Positions 35,786 through 45,034 of a DNA stretch of 64,000 nucleotides are shown piece by piece. Position 1 is the stretch's first letter, and each line of letters opens with the position of its first letter. Location of the stretch: NCBI RefSeq assembly GCF_030167925.1, contig NZ_JASKUT010000001.1, forward strand, positions 3,162,001 to 3,226,000, written 5' to 3'. Source of the DNA: Paenibacillus silviterrae. GTDB lineage: Bacteria > Bacillota > Bacilli > Paenibacillales > NBRC-103111. Made by a program: the position numbers and the translations under genes. A model generated the notes under the pieces. It ran no database searches. It was given only the letters and a program-made list of their open reading frames with translations, and was not told the DNA's origin.

Positions 35786-37507
35786 TTAGAAATTAAGGAA
35801 TTGTCCATGACTACTCTCATTGATTAAATATTTGATAATTCGCTTCACTACATAATCTGCAGCTTCTTCGATTGTAAACTTGCTTGTATCGATTTCGATT
35901 TCCGAGTTCCCAGGTCCGCTGCCTGCAGGCCCGTTTACATAAACCTCAATGTATTCTTTCCCAATGATGTCTTGCGCGATGTCCCGGTCATTATCGTACG
36001 GGTAATCATTCGCTACCAATGCAATAAGTCCTGCATCGTTCATCAATTTGGCCAGTTCCACCAATCGCCGCGGAGATTCTCCTTGGCCATTCGTGAGCAG
36101 CATGGTATGGTAGCCTGACGATACCAAACGCTTTTCGACCTCTTTGGCAATGCTGGATTTATCCGAAGACGAACCGGTGAACCAGAGGGTGAATGGATTC
36201 TGTCCTTTTAGCTGGGCACGTACATCTCTGGTGACTTCCGCATCTAGCCGTACCAATTTGTCGGAGCTTTGGAGTGCCTGGTCAATTACCCCGCAAGCGG
36301 ATGTCATATTGGTTACGCGATCAATCAGAATAAATCCGCCAATGCTTTTATTTTGTTCAAAGGAATCGAAAACAATGTCATCCGATAAAGAAAATTCACA
36401 TTTCGCCAACTCATTTTTAACAACATGATCTGCTGAAACCGTATTTCCGGTATTGATATCGATTTTATGAGTAATGGCCGTCACAGTACCCGGCAGGATC
36501 TTCGTTCCTACTTTGACCAAATAATTTTTACCTGGAGTCAGTACGGAATCATCCATCCAAAGAATCGTTGCGCTGAAGCTGTCCGCCTCTTGAATTTGTT
36601 CGTCTTTCGTAAATACGCAGCCCCGAGAAACGTCGACTTCACGGTCCAATTGTATCGTTACAGGTTGTCCGGCATAAGCGATATCCCGATCTTGATCCGT
36701 CACTAAAATACGTTTGACTTTTGCTTTTTCATGGCTAGGCAGCGTCGTCAGCTCATCGCCGACCGCAATACTTCCAGCCTCAATCTGGCCTTGGAAGCCG
36801 CGGAACGTATGGTCAGGCCGGCATACACGCTGAATGGGCATCATGAATTGTTTCGTATTGTCGGTTTGATGAACATCCACATTTTCTAAATACGACAACA
36901 ACGGAAGGCCCTTATACCAAGGAGTATTGTCTGATTTTTTCGTAATATTATCCCCTTCTGTAGCAGAAACGGGAATCACCTGTATGCTTTGAAAGTTAAA
37001 TTCAGCGGTCGTACGGGAAAAAGCTTCCTTGATCTCATCAAATATTTTTTGATCGAAGCCCACTAAATCCATTTTGTTCACAGCTAAAACAAGATGTTTA
37101 ATTCCCATAAGTGCGCAAATCCGGGTATGTCGCTTGGTTTGGGTAATGACACCCTTCTTAGCGTCCACAAGAATGACCGCAAGGTCTGCAAAGGATGCGC
37201 CCACCGCCATGTTACGTGTATATTCTTCATGTCCCGGCGTGTCGGCTACGATAAAAGAGCGGTGATCCGTCGTAAAATACCGATACGCCACATCAATCGT
37301 GATCCCTTGTTCACGCTCGGCTAGCAAGCCGTCAAGAAGCAACGAGTAGTCAATTTTTCCGCCGCGGCTGCCAAGTCTGCTGTCCAGCTCTAATGCTTTT
37401 TCCTGATCAGCGAACAACAGCTTTGCATCATAAAGCATATGTCCGATTAAGGTGGATTTCCCGTCGTCTACACTTCCGCATGTAATAAATTTAAGCAGAC
37501 TCTTCAT
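35786..37507 (-). CDS. cysN: CysN with degenerate CysC tail
   Basis: Large, GTP-driven subunit of ATP sulfurylase, which with CysD makes adenosine 5'-phosphosulfate. The EF-Tu-like GTPase is intact: GSVDDGKST, DTPGHEEYTRNM and NKMD. Beta-barrel domains follow to about residue 430. The last ~140 residues align with an APS kinase (CysC), but its P-loop reads FTGSSSDKSS instead of GxSGxGKST, the DGDNxR substrate loop is absent (LTNGQGESPRR), FISP is replaced by NDYPY, and it is about 50 residues short. It is probably inactive as a kinase. ATG 37507 (MKSLLKFITCG) comes one base after the cysD stop. No sulfite-reduction genes are nearby, so PAPS formation, if any, needs another CysC. Confidence 0.88.
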   Translation of the reverse strand: MKSLLKFITCGSVDDGKSTLIGHMLYDAKLLFADQEKALELDSRLGSRGGKIDYSLLLDGLLAEREQGITIDVAYRYFTTDHRSFIVADTPGHEEYTRNMAVGASFADLAVILVDAKKGVITQTKRHTRICALMGIKHLVLAVNKMDLVGFDQKIFDEIKEAFSRTTAEFNFQSIQVIPVSATEGDNITKKSDNTPWYKGLPLLSYLENVDVHQTDNTKQFMMPIQRVCRPDHTFRGFQGQIEAGSIAVGDELTTLPSHEKAKVKRILVTDQDRDIAYAGQPVTIQLDREVDVSRGCVFTKDEQIQEADSFSATILWMDDSVLTPGKNYLVKVGTKILPGTVTAITHKIDINTGNTVSADHVVKNELAKCEFSLSDDIVFDSFEQNKSIGGFILIDRVTNMTSACGVIDQALQSSDKLVRLDAEVTRDVRAQLKGQNPFTLWFTGSSSDKSSIAKEVEKRLVSSGYHTMLLTNGQGESPRRLVELAKLMNDAGLIALVANDYPYDNDRDIAQDIIGKEYIEVYVNGPAGSGPGNSEIEIDTSKFTIEEAADYVVKRIIKYLINESSHGQFLNF

Positions 37508-37508
37508 C

Positions 37509-38432
37509 TTAGAAATAGCCCTCCCGTTTCCGTCTTTCCATACTTCCGGCCGCTTCCTGGTCAATTACCCGAGTTGTCCGTTCGGATGAAACTGCACCAA
37601 GCGTTTCTTCGATAATGGCATCCAGCGTATCTGCCTCCGACTCGGCGCCGCCGGTAAGCGGATAGCAGCCTAGCGTGCGGAAACGCATCTTCTTCATTTC
37701 GATTTTTTCATGGGGTTCGAGCTTCAGCCGGTCATCATCCACCATGATGAGATGTCCATCGCGTTCGAGAACGGGTCTTTCCTTCGCAAAATAGAGAGGC
37801 ACAATATCAATGTTTTCTCTTCGAATGTATTGCCATATATCTTTTTCCGTCCAATTGGATATTGGGAAGACGCGGATGCTTTCGCCTTTATTGATTCTTG
37901 TGTTGAAAAGCTTCCACATTTCCGGCCGTTGGTTTTTCGGATCCCAAGCGTGATTCTTATTCCGGAACGAAAAAATCCGCTCTTTCGCACGCGACTTCTC
38001 CTCGTCCCGTCTTCCGCCGCCAAACGCAGCCGTAAATCCGTATTTGTCCAATCCCTGCTTTAACGCTTGGGTTTTCATAATATCGGTATAAGCGGCACCA
38101 TGGTCAAACGGGTTGATCCCTTGTTGAACGCCTTCCTCATTCGAGTGAACAATCATTTCGATCCCAAATTCTTTCGCTTTGCGATCGCGGAATTCGATCA
38201 TTTCTTTAAATTTCCACGTTGTATCAATATGCATGAAAGGAAATGGCGGTTTCTCAGGATAAAAAGCCTTCAACGCCAAATGCAGCATCACGGAGCTATC
38301 CTTACCGATCGAATACAACATCACGGGCTTTTCACATTCCGCCGCTACTTCTCGTATAATATAGATCGCTTCAGCCTCAAGTTGATCCAGATGTGTCATT
38401 TCATCTATGGAATCAAGCGTTAATTTCTCCAT
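37509..38432 (-). CDS. cysD: sulfate adenylyltransferase subunit CysD
   Basis: Catalytic small subunit of ATP sulfurylase, 307 residues. PP-loop ATP pyrophosphatase motif [14 protein letters not shown], then [36 protein letters not shown] and the C-terminal [18 protein letters not shown]. All are close to the family standard. ATG 38432 (MEKLTLDS) is preferred over the upstream in-frame start because GGGGAGG precedes it at about nine bases. It is followed one base later by cysN. No S-box or other known riboswitch could be recognised upstream. It sits between a YjbR-like gene and McrBC-type genes. Confidence 0.95.
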   Translation of the reverse strand: MEKLTLDSIDEMTHLDQLEAEAIYIIREVAAECEKPVMLYSIGKDSSVMLHLALKAFYPEKPPFPFMHIDTTWKFKEMIEFRDRKAKEFGIEMIVHSNEEGVQQGINPFDHGAAYTDIMKTQALKQGLDKYGFTAAFGGGRRDEEKSRAKERIFSFRNKNHAWDPKNQRPEMWKLFNTRINKGESIRVFPISNWTEKDIWQYIRRENIDIVPLYFAKERPVLERDGHLIMVDDDRLKLEPHEKIEMKKMRFRTLGCYPLTGGAESEADTLDAIIEETLGAVSSERTTRVIDQEAAGSMERRKREGYF

Positions 38433-38713
38433 GGAAAGGTCCTCCCCTTTAATCCTCACTAAATCTATCGGTATTACATCATATAATAACAGATTGTGGC
38501 TTTTATGCAAAGTGGAAGAATCTAAAATTCTTTATATTTCGATCCTTTTCATCGGAGAATGTAATACTTTTTTCGAAAAGTGATCCGAAAAGGACTAACA
38601 TAGAGAGGGGGAGTGAATTGGAAAGGTTTTGGGATGAGGGTAAGCCTGGATAAAACGTTGGGATATCGAGGTTTCGGCGCCGCGGCAAATCAGTTGCTTT
38701 CCTTTAAGGGGAT

Positions 38714-38756
38714 AAAAAACCGAGCGACCAGGAAATTAAGCCTGAGTAACACTCGG
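38714..38756 (-). terminator. terminator of McrBC-like operon
   Basis: Read leftward: CCGAGTG/CGCTCGG outer stem with an inner CAGG/CCTG stem, then TTTTTT. It lies about 100 bases beyond the stop at 38862. Confidence 0.85.
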
Positions 38757-38861
38757 ATTGGTATAAAGATAGAGAATCGAGAATAGCAGTAGTTATTTGA
38801 TTTCGGCAAGAAATTAATGGGTTGAAGTCGTCAACATAAACACTTGGTGTCTACTTCCCTA

Positions 38862-41276
38862 TCACTGCCCCTTTAAGCTCACGCTCATTACCTTCTTCGC
38901 ATAGTCAAGATGCTCATGATCTAACTTCACTTCCACGCGACCTCTTCGGCGCACCTCACGCCATTGAAGCAGCTCTTCCTCATTCTCCAGCTTTAATTCC
39001 GCTATTTCCTGTGCGCGGTCGAATATATACTTTGACGTAAAAGCAATGCTCCGAACTCCATGACCACCGGGGAGAATGATTTCTTTCCTTGTTTCCCACT
39101 CCTCAATCTCGAACACCACATAAAGCTTATCAGGAGGATTGTGCTTTGAGGGAATTACCGTGATTTCACCGCGTTTCACAATCTTCCAGTCCTTTATTTT
39201 TCCATAGTACTTCACGCCGACAATTTCGTTAGATTTACCGAAAAACTTCTTCGATTGATAGAGCGCAACATACTCCAGTTGTGTTAGCAGCCTGTGATTT
39301 GTGATATTTTCAAGCGGTGTATGGTAAAATTTATTCCGAAGCGCAATCTCCAATTGTTCCTCGCGACTCATGCAGCCCACTAATACATTCTTGCCGCTAT
39401 ACTTGTTATCGTAATATTCCTTCGACCCTCTTGGCCGGACAGCTCGCTCATATGCATTCTCCGGACTATCCAGAATGATCTCATCCAGGAACTCTTCCAA
39501 CAATTTTGTAGACCCCGGCAGAAATGGAAACGCCCCTACATTAACGGACTTAATGCTTTTGTAAAAACGATGCTCCTTATACTTCTCCTCATCCGGGTAA
39601 GGGAACAACACATAGGCCCCAAACATCGTCCGCTCAAACTGCTCCGAGTCCTTTTCCGCATGAACGATGGCATCTCGGTAACGATGCATTGTATTGATGT
39701 CGCCCTCCTCCGGTCCTGGAAGTCCGTCATAGGTCGTATAATAAGCAGTCCCCGGCTCCGCAGGGTTCAAGCGATACTTTGCGTCGAACACATACTTATA
39801 CTCAGTAGAAGTTTCTACTTTTCTAAGTGTAAGGACATTATCTGGTTTTTGTGTAAGTGTCGGTCCTCGAAGTGTCTGGTTGTAATACAATTTAAAAATT
39901 TCCCCGTTATTAGGGTTTCGGTAGGTTACTGTTGACGCGGCGGATTTCTTTAATTTAACGAAGATACCACTATAATCTAACTTGATAATGTCCTGTCTTA
40001 CCAACTCATACTTCTTACTTAACAACTGATGTATTTTAAGAAAACACCAATACTCATACAAGGTGGCTAAATCCTTTAATGACAGCTGGAACAAGTCATC
40101 CTGAATGGCAAGACCTTTAAGCAACATAAGGTATGACTTATACACTTCACGATACCCCGGAGCCATCTGCATGATTAGGGAAACCGAAATCTGCTTCATG
40201 AATCCCACTTGTAGAAAGTCGAACTGAAGCACCCTTCGAACTTCTTTCTGCATGCGGGTTATCGTCTGTGCCAACACGGGATCCTCTAGACGCTTCTGGT
40301 CCTTCAGCAATTTCCACAAATCTTTCAGCTTCCGCTCAATACGGAGAAATACCCAACGAACAAATCGGTTTTCCTGCGTGTCATAATTAATGGTTCTTCG
40401 AGTATCCAATACATGCGTAGGAGCAAATCGTTCTCCTCTAACCTGAATCATTCCATTCGCCTGGTCTTTGACCAACAGTTGTGGATGCTTGCTTAAGTAT
40501 TGTAAGGTTTTGTTATTAATTTTCTTTGCCCTCTCGGCTGGGACGATGCGTTGGTCTTGATGCATTTTGGTGTGCGGAGAACCTTCGATCCTTTGAACAG
40601 CGTGAATTAATTGGTCAAAAAGATAGCGTAATATCGTGAAATATTCCGTCAGACTCTGCTGGTTCGTCTCTTTAAGCCCGGTGAATTGGTACGTTTTACG
40701 CAGGAAGTCAAACGTTAGGTTATGTATCTGTTGATTAATATCCTGAAGAATGGAATGATAATCCCGCTTGTAATCCATCTTTACAGGGAAAACCTCCAGC
40801 CTAAGCTTCAATAGAGACGAACCGTACGAACGGAGCTCAAGCTCCGTAAATCCGATCTCATTCTGAAAATTTAAATTCCCCGATAAGATATGCTTTCCCT
40901 TAGGCATAATCGCTTCGCGCAAAGCGAGATTCTCATGAAAAAATGTTAAATCTATATCCGCTTTCTTCTCTACTAATAAACCATAGGTTTGCGTCTCATA
41001 GAAAGTAGGAAAACTAGCCTGGTTGTGCTGCCAAGGCTCTAACCCTCCATTTATAGGATTAAAAACAGCAATAGATTGAACTTGCAACGCTTCGTAGTTA
41101 GAAGATACGTGAAGATCCGCCTGCTCCCATTCCATCTCCTCTGTTCGATGCAGCTGCAACATATCAACCGTTGGGTGGTACGGTTTTCCTTCCAAATAGA
41201 GATCGAACAAATTCGTTTCAATGTGTAGAAGAATCACACTCTTCTTAAGAGACCCAGAATGAAGTGAATCCGTCAT
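38862..41276 (-). CDS. McrC-like DUF2357 restriction nuclease
   Basis: About 804-residue partner of the upstream McrB-type motor. An N-terminal DUF2357-like region (about 20-300) and a helical middle lead to a PD-(D/E)xK nuclease centre: LTQKPDNVLTL (Asp480) and YVFDAKYRL (Asp499, Lys501). About 300 further residues include a beta-rich region (GVKYYGKIKDWKIVKRGEITVI). McrC-type proteins bind the AAA+ ring and cut DNA containing modified bases. The nuclease residues are intact. GGAGG precedes two adjacent ATGs; the second (41276) has better spacing. The gene overlaps the McrB end by about 32 bases, indicating coupling. Confidence 0.82.
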   Translation of the reverse strand: MTDSLHSGSLKKSVILLHIETNLFDLYLEGKPYHPTVDMLQLHRTEEMEWEQADLHVSSNYEALQVQSIAVFNPINGGLEPWQHNQASFPTFYETQTYGLLVEKKADIDLTFFHENLALREAIMPKGKHILSGNLNFQNEIGFTELELRSYGSSLLKLRLEVFPVKMDYKRDYHSILQDINQQIHNLTFDFLRKTYQFTGLKETNQQSLTEYFTILRYLFDQLIHAVQRIEGSPHTKMHQDQRIVPAERAKKINNKTLQYLSKHPQLLVKDQANGMIQVRGERFAPTHVLDTRRTINYDTQENRFVRWVFLRIERKLKDLWKLLKDQKRLEDPVLAQTITRMQKEVRRVLQFDFLQVGFMKQISVSLIMQMAPGYREVYKSYLMLLKGLAIQDDLFQLSLKDLATLYEYWCFLKIHQLLSKKYELVRQDIIKLDYSGIFVKLKKSAASTVTYRNPNNGEIFKLYYNQTLRGPTLTQKPDNVLTLRKVETSTEYKYVFDAKYRLNPAEPGTAYYTTYDGLPGPEEGDINTMHRYRDAIVHAEKDSEQFERTMFGAYVLFPYPDEEKYKEHRFYKSIKSVNVGAFPFLPGSTKLLEEFLDEIILDSPENAYERAVRPRGSKEYYDNKYSGKNVLVGCMSREEQLEIALRNKFYHTPLENITNHRLLTQLEYVALYQSKKFFGKSNEIVGVKYYGKIKDWKIVKRGEITVIPSKHNPPDKLYVVFEIEEWETRKEIILPGGHGVRSIAFTSKYIFDRAQEIAELKLENEEELLQWREVRRRGRVEVKLDHEHLDYAKKVMSVSLKGQ

Positions 41277-43392
41277 CATCGAGCCTCCGTAGCATGTAGA
41301 TGAGCTTCCTTGCCGTTTGGGGGTATTTCACGTTATTGTCGTTTACGTGCTTTGCCCATACTTGCTCAATATCTCTTTCTCCATCCATGTATTCTTTGCT
41401 GTTAGAGGTAGATCCGTTAAGTGCTAACAACAGAAGCTCAATGATCACCTTTTTAACTACGGAATTATTCCCCTGTATTCGGGGGAGGATCTTCTGCATA
41501 ATCTGCATATCCATAGCCTCATCGGCCGTCATTAAAGAAAAACGTTCGTTGTATATCAAGTAAAAACAGATCGAATCCCTGACACGAAAACCAACATGAG
41601 CATGGATATTTTCTAAGATCGCATTGATCTTTACCAACTGACTAACCGTGCTTTGGATGATATCTTTATACTCTGCGTATGCGTCCTTTAGTTGCAGGTA
41701 GTTACTTGTTAAGAAGCGCGCTGTTGGGTATACAGACTCCAACTCCTCTTCAGAAGAAGCAGCAGCTTCCTCTAAGTCTTTGAAATTGTCCAGTTGGATA
41801 TGATTGAATTCGATAGTATTGGCTCGATCCAGTACCTTTTTACTAAAAGGATGCGTGGTTTCGTCCATATTTACCGTGCCAATGAAAAATACATTTTCAG
41901 GAATGCCAATATTACGGCCTACTTGATCTTCAGCCACAACCGTATCTGTCACAATGCAACCTTCTTGCCAACGCTGCGTTTCTAGGATACTAAGTAAATC
42001 ACTGAAGTAATGCTCCACCCTCGCCAGATTCATTTCATCCAAACAAATAAAATATGGCTTCTGTTGATTCTCTAATGCGGATGCTACCTCAAGCACATAA
42101 GTTAGTTTGCCTCTGCGGAATGTTCCTCCGAGATCCTTGTAACCAATTAAATCAGATGGGTCATTCCAATCCGGTCTAACCGGAATAAGCGTAAACTGTC
42201 CGTTCGCCTCTGTTGCCCCAAGTGCTTCTGCGAACTTCTGGATGAGCTTTGTTTTTCCTGTACCGGATATCCCAGCTAGGATAACGAAAGGCTTTGTCTT
42301 CAAGGATAAGTAGAAGTTCTCAATCAATTTCTCAGGGTATGTAAAGCCTTGCTGCTGAATGTAGGCTTTCACCATTTGTAGATGAGCGTTCGTCTCCTCA
42401 TCACTGAGAGTTACTAGCTCCACATCTTGATCTACTTCTTCAGCCTCGGAAAGCAAGGTGAATTCTGGCCAAGGGGTGTCCTTCGATTTGTTCTGGACAA
42501 TACTTAACCCTTGCAGTGTAAAAGGGAAGAGATAGCCTTGATTTACCCCACCCTTTTTATTAATTGGCCCTTTCGAGATATGAAGCTGGAGTAAATCTTG
42601 AGAGATGGCTTCCAATGGTATAGGTGGATTCAATTCATGGTATTCGGTGACAACGAGACGTCCCTTCTCTTCCCACTGCTGATCGGACAAGCTAGCTGGC
42701 TTCGGTTGCTCGACCGCGGCTTCTTGGACCTGACTGACAGCGCGTAAAGCGCCAGTGGAATAATGAAGGATAATATCGTTAACTCTCACATCCTTCATCG
42801 TTTCCCAATGGTGCTGCGCCTTACCGCCAACGCTCTTAAGTGGAGCCCATAGAACCCCCTCTTTTTTCTGAGCGTTATACGAGGTCCCTTGACAAACCCA
42901 CCAAATAGAAGGTTGATCTTCGGGGATTGGGACGTCGGTAGTGATAAATTTCAGCTCATACACAAATGGCTTGTCTGTTGCGTAAAACTCCAAGTACTCC
43001 GCAAATTGCTCGGGTACCGTGATCGGATTTCTGGTACTTGCCGCCTGGCTACGCTTCTGGAGCAAGTAATTATATGTAGAGTTAAACCTGGCTATCATGT
43101 AATCCTTAAGCTCTGAGTTAGTGTCATATCGAATTTGCAATGCTTCTCTATTTTGCTTTTTCTGATTGATCCGGCTTAAATTACACTCGAACTGATTTCC
43201 CTCGGCAATAAGAACGACTCTTTGACTTTGCCCAAGCGGTACCTCGATATTTTGATTTGCGGTAAAAAAATCCCCGTGAAAGTCCATTGGAATGTGCGTC
43301 CCGTAATCAAATATAGACCAATCAATTTGCTTACGTCCTATAAGGTTAGGAATGGTGTCATCTTTCCACCAACTACGGTTTGTTTTGATCAT
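41245..43392 (-). CDS. McrB-type AAA+ with EVE domain
   Basis: A 715-residue motor and recognition subunit of a modification-dependent restriction system. The N-terminal ~130 residues form a beta-rich domain of unclear type. An EVE/PUA-like domain follows at about 165-300 (IWWVCQGTSYNAQKKEGVLW, VRVNDIILHYSTGALRAVS), of the kind that reads modified bases. An McrB-branch AAA+ domain is at about 360-640 with Walker A LAGISGTGKTKL, Walker B ICLDEMNLARVEHYFSDLLS and sensor GTVNMDETTHPFSKKVLDRAN. All motor motifs are intact. It is first in the operon with the McrC-like nuclease. Which base modification it targets cannot be predicted. Confidence 0.9.
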   Translation of the reverse strand: MIKTNRSWWKDDTIPNLIGRKQIDWSIFDYGTHIPMDFHGDFFTANQNIEVPLGQSQRVVLIAEGNQFECNLSRINQKKQNREALQIRYDTNSELKDYMIARFNSTYNYLLQKRSQAASTRNPITVPEQFAEYLEFYATDKPFVYELKFITTDVPIPEDQPSIWWVCQGTSYNAQKKEGVLWAPLKSVGGKAQHHWETMKDVRVNDIILHYSTGALRAVSQVQEAAVEQPKPASLSDQQWEEKGRLVVTEYHELNPPIPLEAISQDLLQLHISKGPINKKGGVNQGYLFPFTLQGLSIVQNKSKDTPWPEFTLLSEAEEVDQDVELVTLSDEETNAHLQMVKAYIQQQGFTYPEKLIENFYLSLKTKPFVILAGISGTGKTKLIQKFAEALGATEANGQFTLIPVRPDWNDPSDLIGYKDLGGTFRRGKLTYVLEVASALENQQKPYFICLDEMNLARVEHYFSDLLSILETQRWQEGCIVTDTVVAEDQVGRNIGIPENVFFIGTVNMDETTHPFSKKVLDRANTIEFNHIQLDNFKDLEEAAASSEEELESVYPTARFLTSNYLQLKDAYAEYKDIIQSTVSQLVKINAILENIHAHVGFRVRDSICFYLIYNERFSLMTADEAMDMQIMQKILPRIQGNNSVVKKVIIELLLLALNGSTSNSKEYMDGERDIEQVWAKHVNDNNVKYPQTARKLIYMLRRLDDDGFTSFWVS

Positions 43393-43425
43393 CGGATACC
43401 TACCTACTTGTTGTAATGGTCAAAC

Positions 43426-43809
43426 TTAAGATTGGTGATCATAACAGAAAATCTTCCCCTGAAACCGCCCCGGTCTACTTAAACAAAACTGTTTTACCTT
43501 CTCGCTCACGGTTTTTCCGCATGCTGCACACGTATTGTGAGAATTCGAAGTAAGATTATATACAGGGGCAGGAGCTGCCACTTCTTTCTCGAAGCTCGCC
43601 TTCTTTCGCCGAGCCATCCACCAAACAAAGCCTATTCGCAGTAATAAAGCTATCGCTACCCCGGCAAATGCATAATTCAGTTCTGGTATATGGATCGGCA
43701 CATGCATGATTTGAGTTTCCAATACCCAAATAAATACTTTGCACATGAACAAAAACCCTAAAGCACTTACCAAAAATGTAGAGATCGACTGTTTCTTTCT
43801 TCTAGCCAT
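43426..43809 (-). CDS. small membrane protein with zinc-ribbon-like end
   Basis: A 127-residue protein I do not recognise. Two transmembrane helices (about 9-30 and 44-63) are separated by a short outer loop. The cytoplasmic tail carries CAACGKTVSEKVKQFC..FCYDH, that is CxxC, a further Cys, and C-x2-H, a possible zinc-binding treble clef or ribbon. It lies between the membrane Mrr nuclease (21 bases downstream of its stop) and McrB, all leftward. It may belong to the same defence unit. That role is inference from position. Confidence 0.65.
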   Translation of the reverse strand: MARRKKQSISTFLVSALGFLFMCKVFIWVLETQIMHVPIHIPELNYAFAGVAIALLLRIGFVWWMARRKKASFEKEVAAPAPVYNLTSNSHNTCAACGKTVSEKVKQFCLSRPGRFQGKIFCYDHQS

Positions 43810-43830
43810 GTGCCCATCCTCCCAATAGTA

Positions 43831-44511
43831 TTAAGATACGCCTTTTTTAGTTTTCCATTTCTTGAGCTTGTCGTCCAATATCAAACCATTAATTAATTGG
43901 ATATTTAACTTGTCTGCCGCCTCTTTAGCTGCCTTGGTGAAATTACTTGTCGTGACAATCCAAGCATCGTAACATCCATGTACCTGCTTTCCAGCTTTTA
44001 ACCGGAGTACAATGTCATTCCCGACATCCTGCTTCCATCGTTTGCATTGAACGGCTATCTTATATCCTTCTTTTCCCTTCAGAATTAGATCTACTTCGTG
44101 GTCTCCAGAACCACCTACCCGCTGTACCTGGTAGCCTTGGTCTTTATAGTAAAGCTCCATTAACCTTTCAAAATCAGTACCTGATAAGGTATGAACATTA
44201 GCTTTCAGGAGATCAATATCGGATAATTTGGTTTTCGTTTTACTTGATTGACTGGCTTTTGTATTTGTAGGCTTCTGGGAAGACGATATTTTGGGTCTTT
44301 GCGTTGAACCCTTCTTCCCTTGCCTTCTCTTCCTTGTCCACATTGCACCTACAATTTCACCAATGATGATACTTCCAAACAAAATGACAAAGAACGACCA
44401 CCAATACTGTTTGAGCCCGGTATAAAAGTACACACCCAGGCCTATGAACAAAAATGTAGCTCGAATAAAATAGGCCAATTGTCTCCCTTCAGCATAATAC
44501 GTCCGTGCCAT
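43831..44511 (-). CDS. membrane-anchored Mrr-family restriction endonuclease
   Basis: 226 residues: two N-terminal transmembrane helices (about 14-57), a Ser/Lys/Thr-rich linker, and an Mrr_cat PD-(D/E)xK nuclease at about 107-218. Motifs are TLSGTDFERLMELYYKDQGY, GGSGDHEVDLIL with the metal-binding Asp, and IAVQCKRWKQDVGN with the QxK signature. Mrr-type enzymes attack methylated or foreign DNA. Membrane tethering suggests cutting at the point of DNA entry. The nuclease centre is intact. It is followed closely by the small zinc-ribbon-like membrane protein and then the McrB/McrC pair. Confidence 0.87.
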   Translation of the reverse strand: MARTYYAEGRQLAYFIRATFLFIGLGVYFYTGLKQYWWSFFVILFGSIIIGEIVGAMWTRKRRQGKKGSTQRPKISSSQKPTNTKASQSSKTKTKLSDIDLLKANVHTLSGTDFERLMELYYKDQGYQVQRVGGSGDHEVDLILKGKEGYKIAVQCKRWKQDVGNDIVLRLKAGKQVHGCYDAWIVTTSNFTKAAKEAADKLNIQLINGLILDDKLKKWKTKKGVS

Positions 44512-44641
44512 AAGTCACTCTCCATTTTAGGGTTTTGTAACATTTATTCGACACAGGTGGATGAATTCCTACATTTATCCAGATGAAATGCCATTTTGTT
44601 TTAAAAAGAGTAGCAACAAATTCGATATGACAACTTTCCGT

Positions 44642-44678
44642 AAAAATAAATGGCTGTAGATAGTGAGTCTACAGCCAT
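44642..44678 (-). terminator. terminator after rtcB region
   Basis: An 11-bp perfect stem (44650-44660 with 44668-44678), followed leftward by a T-rich run. It lies about 360 bases beyond the rtcB stop, so the rtcB transcript would include the structured element at 44894-44974. Confidence 0.7.
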
Positions 44679-44893
44679 TCCCGAATATAAAAGCAATCTT
44701 CTATTTTTTCAACTATTGTTCACTCGTCATAATCTTACGAGCTCAGACCTAGGAAATCTTGCCCTTAGCAAACTTCCCTACGCATTGTTCATACCATCCG
44801 AGCTGTTGGCAAGCTTGCTCTTGCGCTCCATCACCCTATTTCGATGATGACGGTAATACGCTCGAGTACGATTACTAGATTTGTTTTTCATTT

Positions 44894-44974
44894 CATCACG
44901 CCCCTTGGGATAAGGCCCAGCCTGCAAAAGAGCCAAGGGGATTTAACTCATCCCTTACAGGCCGGGCGTGATGA
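44894..44974 (-). ncRNA. structured RNA element after rtcB
   Basis: Read leftward, an 11-bp perfect closing stem (44964-44974 with 44894-44904) encloses two branches. One pairs 44958-44962 with 44921-44925 and carries a further hairpin (44950-44954 with 44938-44942). The other is TGGG/CCCA (44917-44920 with 44907-44910). All pairs are nested, giving a three-way junction of about 81 bases. It lies 60 bases after the rtcB stop, in what should be the 3' part of that transcript. No known family is recognised. Downstream, a short basic frame (RTRAYYRHHRNRVMERK, ending 44778) lacks a start in frame; it is one base away from an ATG near 44892. Confidence 0.45.
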
Positions 44975-45034
44975 GACTAATAACTCGAATGAACACAATG
45001 AATCACCTCAACCCGATTTATTGTCATACATTCA

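Noticed and set aside
35786..38432. cysD-cysN as part of a DNA phosphorothioation (Dnd/Ssp) or BREX system
   Set aside because: No DndB/C/D/E, SspB/C/D, PglX or BrxL-like gene is present. The proteins are ordinary ATP sulfurylase subunits apart from the CysC tail.
38433..38713. S-box or other sulfur riboswitch upstream of cysD
   Set aside because: No conserved S-box core or matching anti-terminator/terminator pair could be recognised. The hairpin at 38714 belongs to the McrBC-like operon reading toward it.
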